Made by a program: the position numbers and the translations under genes
Notes under the pieces: generated by a model
What the model was told of the DNA's origin: nothing
The model's database searches: none
The model's input: the letters and a program-made list of their open reading frames with translations, nothing else
DNA from: Alphaproteobacteria bacterium
GTDB taxonomy: Bacteria; Pseudomonadota; Alphaproteobacteria; Micropepsales; Micropepsaceae
Length of the DNA: 64,000 nucleotides
NCBI GenBank assembly: GCA_017308375.1
Contig: JAFKEW010000053.1
Coordinates: 40,291-104,290 of the forward strand
Direction: 5' to 3'
Part shown: piece by piece, positions 1-8,606 of the stretch
Layout of the letters: every line of letters begins with the position of its first letter
Numbering within the stretch: the first letter of the stretch is position 1

Positions 1-154
1 TGTAGCTCAGCGCAAAAAGGCTTTTGAGTTTCGGGATCAGCGTGTCGATCAGGACGGTGGCAAATCCCCAGGCGAAGAACAGGAAGGTGGCCAGGTAGAT
101 CATGCGGGCCGAACCCGTTAACGGGCGGGGGAGGGAATCTGTATCGCCGTTCAT
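1..154 (-). CDS. Sugar MFS transporter, FucP-like (partial)
   Basis: This is the first 51 residues of an inner-membrane sugar permease; the rest lies beyond the left edge of the window. After a short polar N-terminus the first membrane helix reads YLATFLFFAWGFATVLIDTL followed by IPKLKSLFALSY. That is the signature of the first helix of the fucose/glucose-galactose permease (FucP) branch of the major facilitator superfamily. The start ATG lies 24 bases after the glucokinase stop on the same strand, so the two are probably cotranscribed from the LacI-controlled promoter before glk. Its likely job is uptake of the monosaccharide, probably glucose, that glucokinase phosphorylates. The family call is fairly safe, the substrate is inferred from context. 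Confidence 0.75.
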   Translation of the reverse strand, partial: MNGDTDSLPRPLTGSARMIYLATFLFFAWGFATVLIDTLIPKLKSLFALSY

Positions 155-178
155 GGGTCTCTTCCTGACGTGGTTGGT

Positions 179-1144
179 TTATTCCAGCAGATGAAGGGCG
201 GCCCCCAGAAGGCCGGTATACGGATAGGTGATCGCAAGTGTCGGGATGGCCGCCATTCTTGGCGCCAGCCTTCCCTTCTCTTCAAAGCGCGCGCGAAAGG
301 CGCTGGCGCGCAGAAAGCCGATCATCTGCGGCGCAATTCCGCCGCCGACAAAGATGATATCGGCGAACAGCAGCAATGCCAGATCGCCCGCCACACTGCC
401 GAGGATGGCACAGAACCGGTCCAGAGCCTCACGGCAGATGACATCGCTTTCGGCCATGGCGCGGGCGGCAATCTCCTCCGCGCTTAAGGCTTGCTTCTGA
501 TGTCCGCGCAAAACGCAAAGCGCTTCGTAGATGTTGCGCAGCCCCGGCCCCGACAACAGCCGTTCGTTGGAGACGTGCCCAAACCGGCCGGAGAGGATGC
601 GCGCAATCTCCATCTCCGTTTGATCGCCGGGCGAGAAGCCGGCGTGGCCGCCTTCGGACGGCAGCGGCCATACCGCCGTTCCGTTGCGCAGCAGGCCGCC
701 GATACCAAGTCCGGTGCCGGGCGCGACGATGCCCATGCGTTGCGCATCCACCCGGCGGGGATCGGCGTCGAAATCGCCGAGCGGTGCAACGTCGGCAGGT
801 GCGAGGAATGGCAGCGCGCGTGATACCGCCGTGCAATCGTTGAGTGCCGACAGGGTTTCCAGGCCCAGTGCCGTGCGTGTGTCGGCGAGCGAAAAGGACC
901 AGGGGTGATTGGTCACCACAATCCGGTCGCCGCTGACCGGCCCGGCAATGGCAAGTGCGGCCTGGCGCGGGCGGAGCGCGGCCGGCAACGGCGCGAGATA
1001 GGCGCTGAGCGCATCGGCCAGGGACGGGTAATCGGCGCAGGCAAGAACAGCAATGCCGGACAGGCAGGGACGTTTGCCCCGTGTGCCTTCGCACAGGGCA
1101 AAACGCGCATGTGTGCCGCCGATGTCCGCTACCAGGCCGATCAT
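179..1144 (-). CDS. glk: Glucokinase (Glk family)
   Basis: Glucokinase phosphorylates cytoplasmic glucose with ATP to glucose 6-phosphate. The 321-residue protein has the phosphate-binding DIGGTHARF at residues 7-15, the conserved Asn-Asp pair (catalytic Asp103) after strand ETLSA, the adenosine motif APGTGLGIGG at 141-150 and LPSEGGH at 161-167, all typical of the E. coli Glk type rather than ROK kinases. The reading frame extends 13 codons further upstream, but that extension would contain the LacI operator at 1166-1179, so I place the start at the ATG giving MIGLVADIGG. The sugar permease follows 24 bases downstream. Its position beside a GH3 glycosidase and sulfatase suggests that glucose is the end product of the locus. 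Confidence 0.92.
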   Translation of the reverse strand: MIGLVADIGGTHARFALCEGTRGKRPCLSGIAVLACADYPSLADALSAYLAPLPAALRPRQAALAIAGPVSGDRIVVTNHPWSFSLADTRTALGLETLSALNDCTAVSRALPFLAPADVAPLGDFDADPRRVDAQRMGIVAPGTGLGIGGLLRNGTAVWPLPSEGGHAGFSPGDQTEMEIARILSGRFGHVSNERLLSGPGLRNIYEALCVLRGHQKQALSAEEIAARAMAESDVICREALDRFCAILGSVAGDLALLLFADIIFVGGGIAPQMIGFLRASAFRARFEEKGRLAPRMAAIPTLAITYPYTGLLGAALHLLE

Positions 1145-1165
1145 TCGCGAGGATATTCCAATGTG

Positions 1166-1179
1166 TGACAGCGTTGTCA
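1166..1179. promoter_or_regulatory. LacI-family operator before glk
   Basis: The sequence TGACAGCGTTGTCA is a 14-base palindrome with a single mismatched pair. It lies 21 bases before the glucokinase start and matches the palindromes at 2581 and 4045, giving the consensus TGACARCGYTRTCW. This is the layout of LacI-family operators with TGACA half-sites and a central CG. The LacI regulator encoded just downstream (1219-2286) is the obvious ligand. Binding is inferred. Confidence 0.75.
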
Positions 1180-1218
1180 ACAAACAGTCTTCGCGGCAGG
1201 TGGGGGTGAGCCTGAAAA

Positions 1219-2286
1219 TTAGGTGCGTGGTACCGCGGTCGAGGCGCGCAGGACGATCTCATGTTGAAAGCGCCTGGCCAATGCGACCGCGGGCGTGCCG
1301 GCATGATGGCGTTCCTTGATCGTAGCCAGAAGGAGGTCGGCCGCGCCGGCCGCCATCTCCACGATGGGTTGGCGAATGGTGGTCAGGCCGGGCCAGGTGA
1401 GGCTTGCCACCGGTGTGTCGTCAAAGCCTGCAATCGAGAGGTCGCCCGGAATCGACAGTCCCCTTTGATGTGCGACGGCCATTGCGCCGGCGGCCATGTC
1501 GTCATTGGCGGCGAAGATCGCGGTCGGAAGTGCGGACCCCTGTAGAATCGCATTCGCACAATCGACGCCGCTTTCGAATGAGAAATATCCCTGTTTGACC
1601 AGTGTGCGCTCGAATTTGATGCCGTGATCCGAAAGCGCCTCGCGATACCCGTTATAGCGCAGGCTGGCGGCGCCGTGCTGGGGGTGACCTTTGATGAACC
1701 CGATCCGCCTGTGCCCCAGCTTCAACAGATAGGTTGTCATGTCATAAGCGGCCCGCAGGTCGTCCATATGCACACAAAGGGGTACGTCACTCAGTTTCGG
1801 CGGCGCAATCGCGACATACGGCATCCCGTCGCGGCGAAGGGCTTCGAGAACAGCCTCATTATCGGAAACCGGTGGTGTCAAAATTACGCCATCCACACGG
1901 GTTTGTGCGATCATGGTGAGAATCTGCTGCGTCACATTTTTGGTTTCCGGCGTGCACACTTCCACCAGCAGGTGAAAGCCTTCCGCCCGGCAGCGTGCCA
2001 GCGCGCCAATCTGCACGCCATTCATGTAATGCGGGCTGGGATTGTCGTAGAGCAGGCCGATCAGAAACGATTTGCTGCCGGCCAGACCGCGCGCGGCCAG
2101 ATTGGGGCTGTAGTTCAAGGCCTTGATGGCGTGCAAGACGCGCTCACGCGTTGCCGGCCTGACATTGGCCTCATTGTTCAGGACGCGCGATACCGTCTTG
2201 ATCGCGACATTGGCCTCACGCGCGACATCGTTGATCGTGGCGCGGGTGACGGTGCGCGGGCCCTTTGCGCGGGGCGATTTGACCAT
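1219..2286 (-). CDS. LacI-family transcriptional regulator
   Basis: This 355-residue protein is a sugar-responsive repressor or activator of the LacI family. Residues 15-42 form the helix-turn-helix ([20 protein letters not shown]), followed by the hinge helix SPNLAARGL at 60-68 that inserts into the central CG of operators. The rest is a periplasmic-binding-protein-like sensor domain ([38 protein letters not shown]). The start ATG was chosen because the family domain begins soon after it; the frame stays open far upstream, but that part is antisense to the sulfatase. It sits between glk and the sulfatase, and three matching palindromes lie before glk, the sulfatase and the receptor operon, so it most likely controls all of them. 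The effector is unknown, plausibly glucose or a glucoside. Confidence 0.92.
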   Translation of the reverse strand: MVKSPRAKGPRTVTRATINDVAREANVAIKTVSRVLNNEANVRPATRERVLHAIKALNYSPNLAARGLAGSKSFLIGLLYDNPSPHYMNGVQIGALARCRAEGFHLLVEVCTPETKNVTQQILTMIAQTRVDGVILTPPVSDNEAVLEALRRDGMPYVAIAPPKLSDVPLCVHMDDLRAAYDMTTYLLKLGHRRIGFIKGHPQHGAASLRYNGYREALSDHGIKFERTLVKQGYFSFESGVDCANAILQGSALPTAIFAANDDMAAGAMAVAHQRGLSIPGDLSIAGFDDTPVASLTWPGLTTIRQPIVEMAAGAADLLLATIKERHHAGTPAVALARRFQHEIVLRASTAVPRT

Positions 2287-2625
2287 GGCCGAGAATCTCC
2301 GCCCGCTTGCCTCAGTTTCGTCTGACAGCCGCAACGATACGCGGGGACGGCCCCTCAGTAGCGGCGAAAACGCTGTGCCGTCAATGCGGCGCAAATCGAT
2401 TTCGAGGGTTGGGAGATGGTTTCCCCTCGCAAGGGATTCGTACGGCCGCTTTGCAATGGCACGCCGCTGCCAGCGGCGGGGCGCCGTGGTGGGGCGGCCC
2501 CCGGGGCTTTTCACAATTGTATCCGGCAGCGACGAATGACTTGCGGGATATGGAGGGAGAGGGTAAAAGGGCCGGAGTGATGACAACGCTGTCTTTTGGC
2601 AGCCCAGGGAATCCGGGGGAAGGGC
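2287..2625. promoter_or_regulatory. Divergent intergenic region lacI / sulfatase
   Basis: These 339 bases separate the divergent lacI and sulfatase genes and must hold both promoters. I see no convincing small gene here. The only clear element is the operator at 2581-2594, 31 bases before the sulfatase start. A polypurine stretch near 2551-2565 (GGAGGGAGAGGG) has no open frame behind it that looks coding. Confidence 0.5.
2581..2594. promoter_or_regulatory. LacI-family operator before sulfatase
   Basis: TGACAACGCTGTCT differs from a perfect palindrome only at the last base and is the same element as at 1166 and 4045. It ends 31 bases before the sulfatase start codon. The site suggests that the sulfatase is induced together with glk and the TonB-receptor operon. 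Confidence 0.7.
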
Positions 2626-4002
2626 ATGCCCAGGCGCAGAGACATCTTGCAGTGGGGGGCGGGCAGCCTTGCCCTGGCGGCGCTTGCGGGCGCGGCGAAA
2701 GCAGGAACGCCCGCGCGAAAGCCCAATATCGTCGTCATTCTTTGTGACGACCTCGGCTTCGGCGATGTCAGCACCTATGGTGCCCGCAATATCGCGACAC
2801 CGGCCATCGATCAGATGGCGCGCGAAGGTGTGACGCTGACCAATTACTATTCCGCCGCAAATCTGTGCACACCGTCGCGGGCGGGCCTTTTGACCGGGCG
2901 TTATCCTATTCGCACCGGCCTCGGCTACGAAGTCATCATGGTTGATGACGATCGCGGCCTGCCGCTGTCCGAAGTGACCATCGCGAATGCGCTCAAGCCC
3001 GATTATGCGACAGGCCTGTTCGGCAAATGGCATCTCGGCCACCGCGGGCCCTATTGGCCGCCGACGAAGCACGGCTTCGATAAATTCTTCGGCATTCCTT
3101 ACAGCCATGACATGAAACCGCTGGCGCTTTATGCGGCCGATGCGGCAACCGGCACCGTGGTCAAATCCGATGTCGATTATCCCATGTTGCAGCAGCAGTT
3201 CTACGAACATGCGGAAGCGTTCATCGAAGCCAATCGCGACCGCCCCTTTTTCGTCGAACTTGCGCTCAGCGCGCCGCATCTTCCCGAATTTCCGCATCCG
3301 CCGTTCAAAGGTACGTCCGGCGCGGGGCCTTATGGCGATGTGGTACGCGAGATCGATTCCATCGTCGGGCGCCTTCTGAAGAAACTTGCGGATCTGGGGT
3401 TGGAAAAGGACACGCTGGTCATCTTCACCTCCGACAACGGGCCGTGGTTTGAAGGCTCCAGCGGGGGCTTGCGCGAACGAAAAGGCGGTGGTGCTTACGA
3501 TGGCGGTTACCACGTGCCGTTCATCGCGCGGCAGCCGGGTTTCATTCCCGCGGGCAAGACGGTCGATGCCATGGCGATGGGCATCGATCTTTTGCCGACC
3601 TTTTGCAGCCTGGCCGGAAAAGCGCTGCCGGCGCATGTGACGATCGACGGGCGCGACATCACCGATGTGCTGCGCCATGGCGCGCCGTCCCCGCACGATG
3701 AACTGGTGCTGTTCGACAATGAGGACGTGGTGGGAATTCGCACGCAGTCCTACAAATATGTCACGAGCGCTTATTACCGCGGCATGCGCCTGCCGTTCGC
3801 GCTTCTGGGGTATGAAGAACTTTACGATCTGCGGCGCGACCCCAGCGAAAGTTACAGTGTGGCGGCGGAACAGCCTGATGTTCTTGCCGACATGAAACGG
3901 CGCTTCGAAGCGGCGCGGAAGGAATTCGCGCCGCTGAAACACAAGGACATTCCGCCCGTCTTCAAGAAAATGCGGGCGCAATACGAACATCTTCGGGACT
4001 AG
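2626..4002 (+). CDS. Tat-exported sulfatase (arylsulfatase family, S1)
   Basis: This 458-residue enzyme hydrolyses a sulfate ester in the periplasm. It starts with a twin-arginine signal (RRRDIL, then a hydrophobic stretch ending AGAAKA), which implies folding and activation before export. The metal-binding NIVVILCDDLGFGD has Asp41 and Asp42. CTPSRAGLLTGR at 81-92 is the sulfatase signature, in which Cys81 must be oxidised to formylglycine. Asp270-Asn271 in SDNGPW complete the calcium site. An FGE encoded at 8607 can perform the Cys oxidation. The frame is open 10 codons upstream, but the start at MPRRRDIL puts the signal peptide in its usual place and clears the operator at 2581. The substrate is not readable from the sequence; the neighbours suggest a sulfated glucose-containing glycan. 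Confidence 0.92.
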   Translation: MPRRRDILQWGAGSLALAALAGAAKAGTPARKPNIVVILCDDLGFGDVSTYGARNIATPAIDQMAREGVTLTNYYSAANLCTPSRAGLLTGRYPIRTGLGYEVIMVDDDRGLPLSEVTIANALKPDYATGLFGKWHLGHRGPYWPPTKHGFDKFFGIPYSHDMKPLALYAADAATGTVVKSDVDYPMLQQQFYEHAEAFIEANRDRPFFVELALSAPHLPEFPHPPFKGTSGAGPYGDVVREIDSIVGRLLKKLADLGLEKDTLVIFTSDNGPWFEGSSGGLRERKGGGAYDGGYHVPFIARQPGFIPAGKTVDAMAMGIDLLPTFCSLAGKALPAHVTIDGRDITDVLRHGAPSPHDELVLFDNEDVVGIRTQSYKYVTSAYYRGMRLPFALLGYEELYDLRRDPSESYSVAAEQPDVLADMKRRFEAARKEFAPLKHKDIPPVFKKMRAQYEHLRD

Positions 4003-4044
4003 AAGCGTGCGAGCCCTGCAAACGCGGGGCGTCGGCGGAAAAAT

Positions 4045-4058
4045 TGACAGCGCTATCA
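4045..4058. promoter_or_regulatory. LacI-family operator before TonB-receptor operon
   Basis: TGACAGCGCTATCA is a 14-base palindrome with one imperfect pair, lying 35 bases before the receptor start in the short gap after the sulfatase. It is the third copy of the element found at 1166 and 2581. A second promoter is therefore likely here, so the receptor, GH3 and FGE genes need not depend on read-through from the sulfatase. Confidence 0.75.
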
Positions 4059-4093
4059 TTCATAGCGAGATCGACAGGAAGAAGGGGAACGGC

Positions 4094-6346
4094 ATGCAAC
4101 ATCTGACTTCGGCATCGCGCCACATCCGCATGATACTTTTGGCCGGCGCGGCGGCGGCCGTGCTTGCCTCGCCGGTGGCCGCACAAATCGAAACCGTGAC
4201 CGTCACCGCCGAAAAGCGCGCCGAACCGTTGCAGGATGTGCCGTTGTCGGTATCGGCAATCAGCAGTCAATCGCTCGAACGCTCGAACATCAACGGCATC
4301 GCCGAGTTGCAGCAGCTTTCGCCGAGCATCACCTTTTCGGATTCCGCCAATTCCCGCGGGCAAGGCCTGAACATTCGCGGCATCGGCACGCAGAATTTCA
4401 GTGACGGTGTGGAGCCGAGCGTCAGCACCGTGGTCGACGGCGTGGTGCTGGGCCGCCAGGCGATGTCGATCTTCGATCTGGTCGATATCGATCAGGTGGA
4501 AATCCTGCGCGGGCCGCAAGGCACCCTGTTCGGCAAGAATTCGTCTGCCGGTGTGCTGAACATCATCACCAAGAAGCCCACCGCCGATCCGGCGTTCATG
4601 CTGGGCGCCAGCTATGGTTCGCTGAATGAGGTCAAGCTCAAAGGATCGGCCAATGGTGCAGTGACAGATAATGTGGATGCGCGCCTGTCGGGCTATTTCA
4701 TCCGGCGCGACGGCACCGGCACGAATTATTTCGATGGCGGCGAAGCCAATGACGACCAGCAATGGGCGTTGCGCGGCCGCGTCCTCTACACGCCGACAAG
4801 CCGGCTGCAGGTGCTAGTGACGGCGGATTATGAGGATATCAACAACACCTGCTGCCAGTTCACGCCGCGCTCCGCTTCGCCGCTCTATGCGGCCGTGATC
4901 GCGCCGGTGGTTGCCAGCCCCCATAATTTCGATGCCAATTACGACAGCCCGACCTTTCTGCGGCAGCATAGCTGGGGCGTGTCTGTGCAGGCAGATTACG
5001 ATCTGGGCGATAGCTCCATCACCTCGATCACCGCGTATCGCGGCTTCCACGATTACGACAACAACGATGACGGCGATATTTCTCCCCTGCCGCTGGTCGA
5101 CGTCAACAATGCCGTTCAGGACCAGTCGCAGTTCACGCAGGAACTGCGCTGGCAATCCACCAACGACGATCCGTTTCAGTATACGGTCGGCGCCTATTTC
5201 TTTGGCCAATGGCTCGATTCCGTCACGCGCCAGACCGGCACGCTGGGGCAGCCGTTCAAGATGGGCAGCGATGTCGCCCGTTCCATCTCGACCTCGAGTT
5301 TTTCGCTGTTCGGTCAGGCCACCTATCGCGTGACGGATTATTTCCGTCTCATCGGCGGGCTGCGCTGGACGACGGAGAATCTCGACGCGGCCTTCGCACG
5401 CACGACCGTTCTCGGCCTTAACGGCCCGTCGGGCCCGAATGTCGGTTTTCAGGGTCAGGGCATCCTGCCGCGCACGCCCATCAAGGCGAACGATTCCAAT
5501 GTCTCCTACAAGGTCGGCGCGCAATTCGACCTTGCCAAGGACGTGATGGCCTATTTCACTGTTACCAGTGGTTATAAGGGCGCGGCCGTCAATCTGCTCA
5601 ACAACCTCAGCGCGGCACAGATCGCATCGGGCGATGCGGTTCTGAAACCCGAAACCTCCACCGCCTATGAGGTGGGCCTGCGCTCCGAATTCTGGGATCG
5701 GCGCATCGTTGCCAACGTGACCGGCTTCTGGACCAAGTATGATGATTTCCAGGCGCAGTCGTTCGATCCCACACAATTGCTGTTCACGCTGGCGAATGCG
5801 GGCGCGTTGCGCACGCGCGGTGTCGAGGCCGACGTGACGGTACAGCCGGTTGCCGGCCTGACACTTTCCGGCAATGCCGCCTATACCGAAGCGACATTCC
5901 TGAATTATGTTTCCAATTGCTATCCCGGACAGACGGCGGCACAGGGCTGTGTTGCGACGCCGAAACCACATCAGGATCTTGCGGGCGCAACACTGTCCAA
6001 CGCGCCGAAATTCGTCTTTACCCTGAATGCCGATTATGATTTCCCGATCGAACAGTTCGACAAGGTCGGCTTTGTTCACCTGACCTATCATCACACCAGT
6101 TCCGTTCTCTACAATTCCAATCAGGACCCGAATGCGGTTCAGAAGGCCTATGGCATCCTGAACGCCTCCATCGGGCTGGAGCCGACGGACGGCAGCTATA
6201 CATTGTCCCTGTATGTGAAGAATCTGCTTGATCAGCGCTATGCCAGCTTTATCAGTGCGAACGGGCTGTTCGCAGGCAGCTATGTGCAAATTCTGCCGCC
6301 CGATGCACGCCGCCGGATCGGGGTATCGCTGACGGCAAACTTCTGA
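4094..6346 (+). CDS. TonB-dependent outer-membrane receptor
   Basis: This is a 750-residue outer-membrane receptor that imports a large substrate using TonB energy. A signal peptide of about 31 residues ends SPVAAQ. It is followed at once by the TonB box IETVTVTAEKRAE, a plug domain (NIRGIGTQNF, VEILRGPQGTLFGKNSSAGVLNIITKKP) and a beta-barrel ending in the aromatic-rich pattern RRRIGVSLTANF. The start was chosen because AGGAAGAAGGGG lies a few bases upstream; a longer frame from 4007 would add 29 unlikely residues and run through the operator. Residues 253-254 are a Cys-Cys pair that also occurs in the two receptors at 33246 and 35820. Context makes it the probable entry route for the sulfated glycan or its fragments. 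Confidence 0.9.
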   Translation: MQHLTSASRHIRMILLAGAAAAVLASPVAAQIETVTVTAEKRAEPLQDVPLSVSAISSQSLERSNINGIAELQQLSPSITFSDSANSRGQGLNIRGIGTQNFSDGVEPSVSTVVDGVVLGRQAMSIFDLVDIDQVEILRGPQGTLFGKNSSAGVLNIITKKPTADPAFMLGASYGSLNEVKLKGSANGAVTDNVDARLSGYFIRRDGTGTNYFDGGEANDDQQWALRGRVLYTPTSRLQVLVTADYEDINNTCCQFTPRSASPLYAAVIAPVVASPHNFDANYDSPTFLRQHSWGVSVQADYDLGDSSITSITAYRGFHDYDNNDDGDISPLPLVDVNNAVQDQSQFTQELRWQSTNDDPFQYTVGAYFFGQWLDSVTRQTGTLGQPFKMGSDVARSISTSSFSLFGQATYRVTDYFRLIGGLRWTTENLDAAFARTTVLGLNGPSGPNVGFQGQGILPRTPIKANDSNVSYKVGAQFDLAKDVMAYFTVTSGYKGAAVNLLNNLSAAQIASGDAVLKPETSTAYEVGLRSEFWDRRIVANVTGFWTKYDDFQAQSFDPTQLLFTLANAGALRTRGVEADVTVQPVAGLTLSGNAAYTEATFLNYVSNCYPGQTAAQGCVATPKPHQDLAGATLSNAPKFVFTLNADYDFPIEQFDKVGFVHLTYHHTSSVLYNSNQDPNAVQKAYGILNASIGLEPTDGSYTLSLYVKNLLDQRYASFISANGLFAGSYVQILPPDARRRIGVSLTANF

Positions 6347-6359
6347 GGGGAATGCAGGC

Positions 6360-8576
6360 ATGAAAGCCGGTGTCTTTATCATGGCCGTGGCGGCGGGTTT
6401 GCTGGCGGCATCGCCCTCCACCGCACAGCAATCCGGTGCGGATGAGCAGGCTGCACGGCCATGGATGGACACCGCGCTGTCAGCAGACGCGCGCGCCGGC
6501 CTGCTTGTGCAGGCGTTGACGCAGGATGAGAAGATCCGGCTGGTACACGGTGAACTGGCGATCCCGTTCCTGGGCGCCACGGTGCCGCCGGGCGCGCTCG
6601 GCTCGGCGGGCTACGTGCCCGGCATCGAACGGCTGGGCATTCCGGCGTTGCAGGAAACCGATGCCAGTCTTGGCGTCGCCAATCCGTTCAATGTCCGCCC
6701 GGGCGATAGCGCGACCGCACTGCCCTCCGGCCTTGCGCTCGCCGCCACGTTCGACGTGACCCTTGCCCATGACGGGGGCGCGATGATCGGGCAGGAAGCC
6801 TGGCGCAAGGGGTTCAATGTCCTGCTCGCAGGTGGTGTCAATCTGGCGCGCGATCCGCGCAATGGGCGCAATTTCGAATATCTTGGCGAAGATCCGCTTC
6901 TGGCGGGCATGCTTGCCGGGGCGTCCATCCGCGGGATCGAGGAACAGCACGTCGTTTCAACCGTCAAGCATTTCGCCCTGAACGATCAGGAGACCAACCG
7001 CAACTGGGCCAATTCGGTGATCGGGGAGGCGGCGGCCCGCGAATCCGATCTGCTGGCATTCCAGATCGCGATCGAGCAGGGCAGGCCCGGCGCGGTGATG
7101 TGTGCCTACAATCTGGTCAATGGCGAATATGCCTGCGGCAACGACCATCTGCTGAACGGCGTGCTCAAAGGCGATTGGGGTTTCCCCGGCTGGGTGATGT
7201 CCGACTGGGGTGGTGTTCATGATGTTGATTTCGCGCTGAAGGGCCTCGATCAGGAATCGGCCGATGCGCTGGACAAGGTGGCTTATTTCGACAAGCCGCT
7301 GCGCGATGCGCTGAGCGCCGGAACCATTTCGCAGGACCGGCTTTCCGCCATGGTGCGCCGGATCTTCCGCTCGATGTTTGCTGCCGGATTGTTCGACCAT
7401 CCGCCGGTCAAATCGCCGATCGACTACGCGGCCGACAGTGAGGTTGCGCTGCGCGTGGCGGAACAGGGCATCGTGCTGCTGAAAAACGATCAGGGCTTGT
7501 TGCCGCTTGCCGCCACGGCGAACCGCATCGCGGTGATCGGCGGCCATGCCGATGCCGGCGTGCTGTCCGGTGCCGGTTCTTCACAAGTGATCCCGAGGGG
7601 CGGACCTGCGGCGGTTGTGCCCGTGGGTGGCGAAGGCATGCTGGCGCCGCTTCGCAAGATGGTTTTTGCGCCGTCGTCGCCGCTGAAGGCCATTCGTGCC
7701 GCGGCGCCTGCCGCGCAGGTGAAATTCGATGACGGCCGCTATATCTCCTCCGCCGTGGCGGCGGCGAAATGGGCGGATGTCGTCATCGTCTTCGCCAATC
7801 AGTGGAGCATCGAAGGCGACGACCTTCCCGATATGACATTGCCGAGCGGGCAGGACGCGCTGATCGCCGCAATTGCCGCGGCCAATCCGAAGACCATCGT
7901 GGTGTTGCAGACGGGCGGGGCCGTCGCCATGCCATGGCTTGCCCAAACACCGGCGGTGATCGAGGCCTGGTATCCGGGGCAGCGCGGCGGCGAAGCGATT
8001 GCCAATATCCTGTTCGGCAAAACCAATCCTTCCGGCCATCTGCCCATCACCTTTCCGAAAAGCCCCGATCAATTGCCGCGGCCGGAATTGCCGGGCATCC
8101 GCATGCCGCAGGGCCAACGCTTCGACGTGAACTACAATGTCGAAGGCGCCGATGTCGGCTATCGCTGGGTTGCGGCCCGGAAGCTTGCGCCGCTGTTTCC
8201 ATTCGGCTTCGGGCTTTCCTACACCAGTTTCGATTACGGCGGCCTGAGCATTGCGGGCGGCCAGACGATGCAGGTCAGCTTTACGGTGCGGAACACGGGA
8301 AAGGTTGCGGGAATGGCCGCACCCCAGCTTTATCTCGCGTCCGCCGCAGGCCAGGACGAGGTGCGGCTGCTGGGTTTTGACAAGGTTTCACTCGCCCCGG
8401 GGGAAAGCCGCCGCGTGACGATGACGGTCGATCCCCGCCTGCTTGCCGATTTCGATGAGGCCGCCCATGGTTGGCGCATCCGTGCCGGAACCTATGCCGT
8501 CAAGCTTGGCAATTCATCGCGCGATACGGTGCTGGATGCTTCCACTGCGATGGATGCGGCCTTCCTGAAACCGTAG
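6360..8576 (+). CDS. Periplasmic glycoside hydrolase family 3 (beta-glucosidase type)
   Basis: This 738-residue glycosidase removes terminal beta-linked sugars. A signal peptide (to SPSTAQ) sends it to the periplasm. The GH3 TIM-barrel domain shows GRNFEYLGEDP, the KHFALNDQE loop and the nucleophile Asp282 in VMSDWGG. The alpha/beta sandwich domain follows (ILLKNDQGLLPL-like, IAVIGGHAD), and a fibronectin-III-like domain occupies the last 100 residues (FTVRNTGKVAGMAAPQLY). It starts 13 bases after the receptor stop, so the two are cotranscribed. Together with glucokinase and a sugar permease it suggests release of glucose from a beta-glucoside. GH3 also contains other exo-activities, so specificity is inferred. 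Confidence 0.9.
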   Translation: MKAGVFIMAVAAGLLAASPSTAQQSGADEQAARPWMDTALSADARAGLLVQALTQDEKIRLVHGELAIPFLGATVPPGALGSAGYVPGIERLGIPALQETDASLGVANPFNVRPGDSATALPSGLALAATFDVTLAHDGGAMIGQEAWRKGFNVLLAGGVNLARDPRNGRNFEYLGEDPLLAGMLAGASIRGIEEQHVVSTVKHFALNDQETNRNWANSVIGEAAARESDLLAFQIAIEQGRPGAVMCAYNLVNGEYACGNDHLLNGVLKGDWGFPGWVMSDWGGVHDVDFALKGLDQESADALDKVAYFDKPLRDALSAGTISQDRLSAMVRRIFRSMFAAGLFDHPPVKSPIDYAADSEVALRVAEQGIVLLKNDQGLLPLAATANRIAVIGGHADAGVLSGAGSSQVIPRGGPAAVVPVGGEGMLAPLRKMVFAPSSPLKAIRAAAPAAQVKFDDGRYISSAVAAAKWADVVIVFANQWSIEGDDLPDMTLPSGQDALIAAIAAANPKTIVVLQTGGAVAMPWLAQTPAVIEAWYPGQRGGEAIANILFGKTNPSGHLPITFPKSPDQLPRPELPGIRMPQGQRFDVNYNVEGADVGYRWVAARKLAPLFPFGFGLSYTSFDYGGLSIAGGQTMQVSFTVRNTGKVAGMAAPQLYLASAAGQDEVRLLGFDKVSLAPGESRRVTMTVDPRLLADFDEAAHGWRIRAGTYAVKLGNSSRDTVLDASTAMDAAFLKP

Positions 8577-8606
8577 GCTGTTGCGGCGCGGCACAGCCTT
8601 GCAATC

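Noticed and set aside
2287..4059. Long open frame on the minus strand continuous with lacI, giving a 946-residue protein.
   Set aside because: Only the last 355 residues have family features. The upstream part is antisense to the sulfatase and is open because of the high GC third-position bias of the coding strand.
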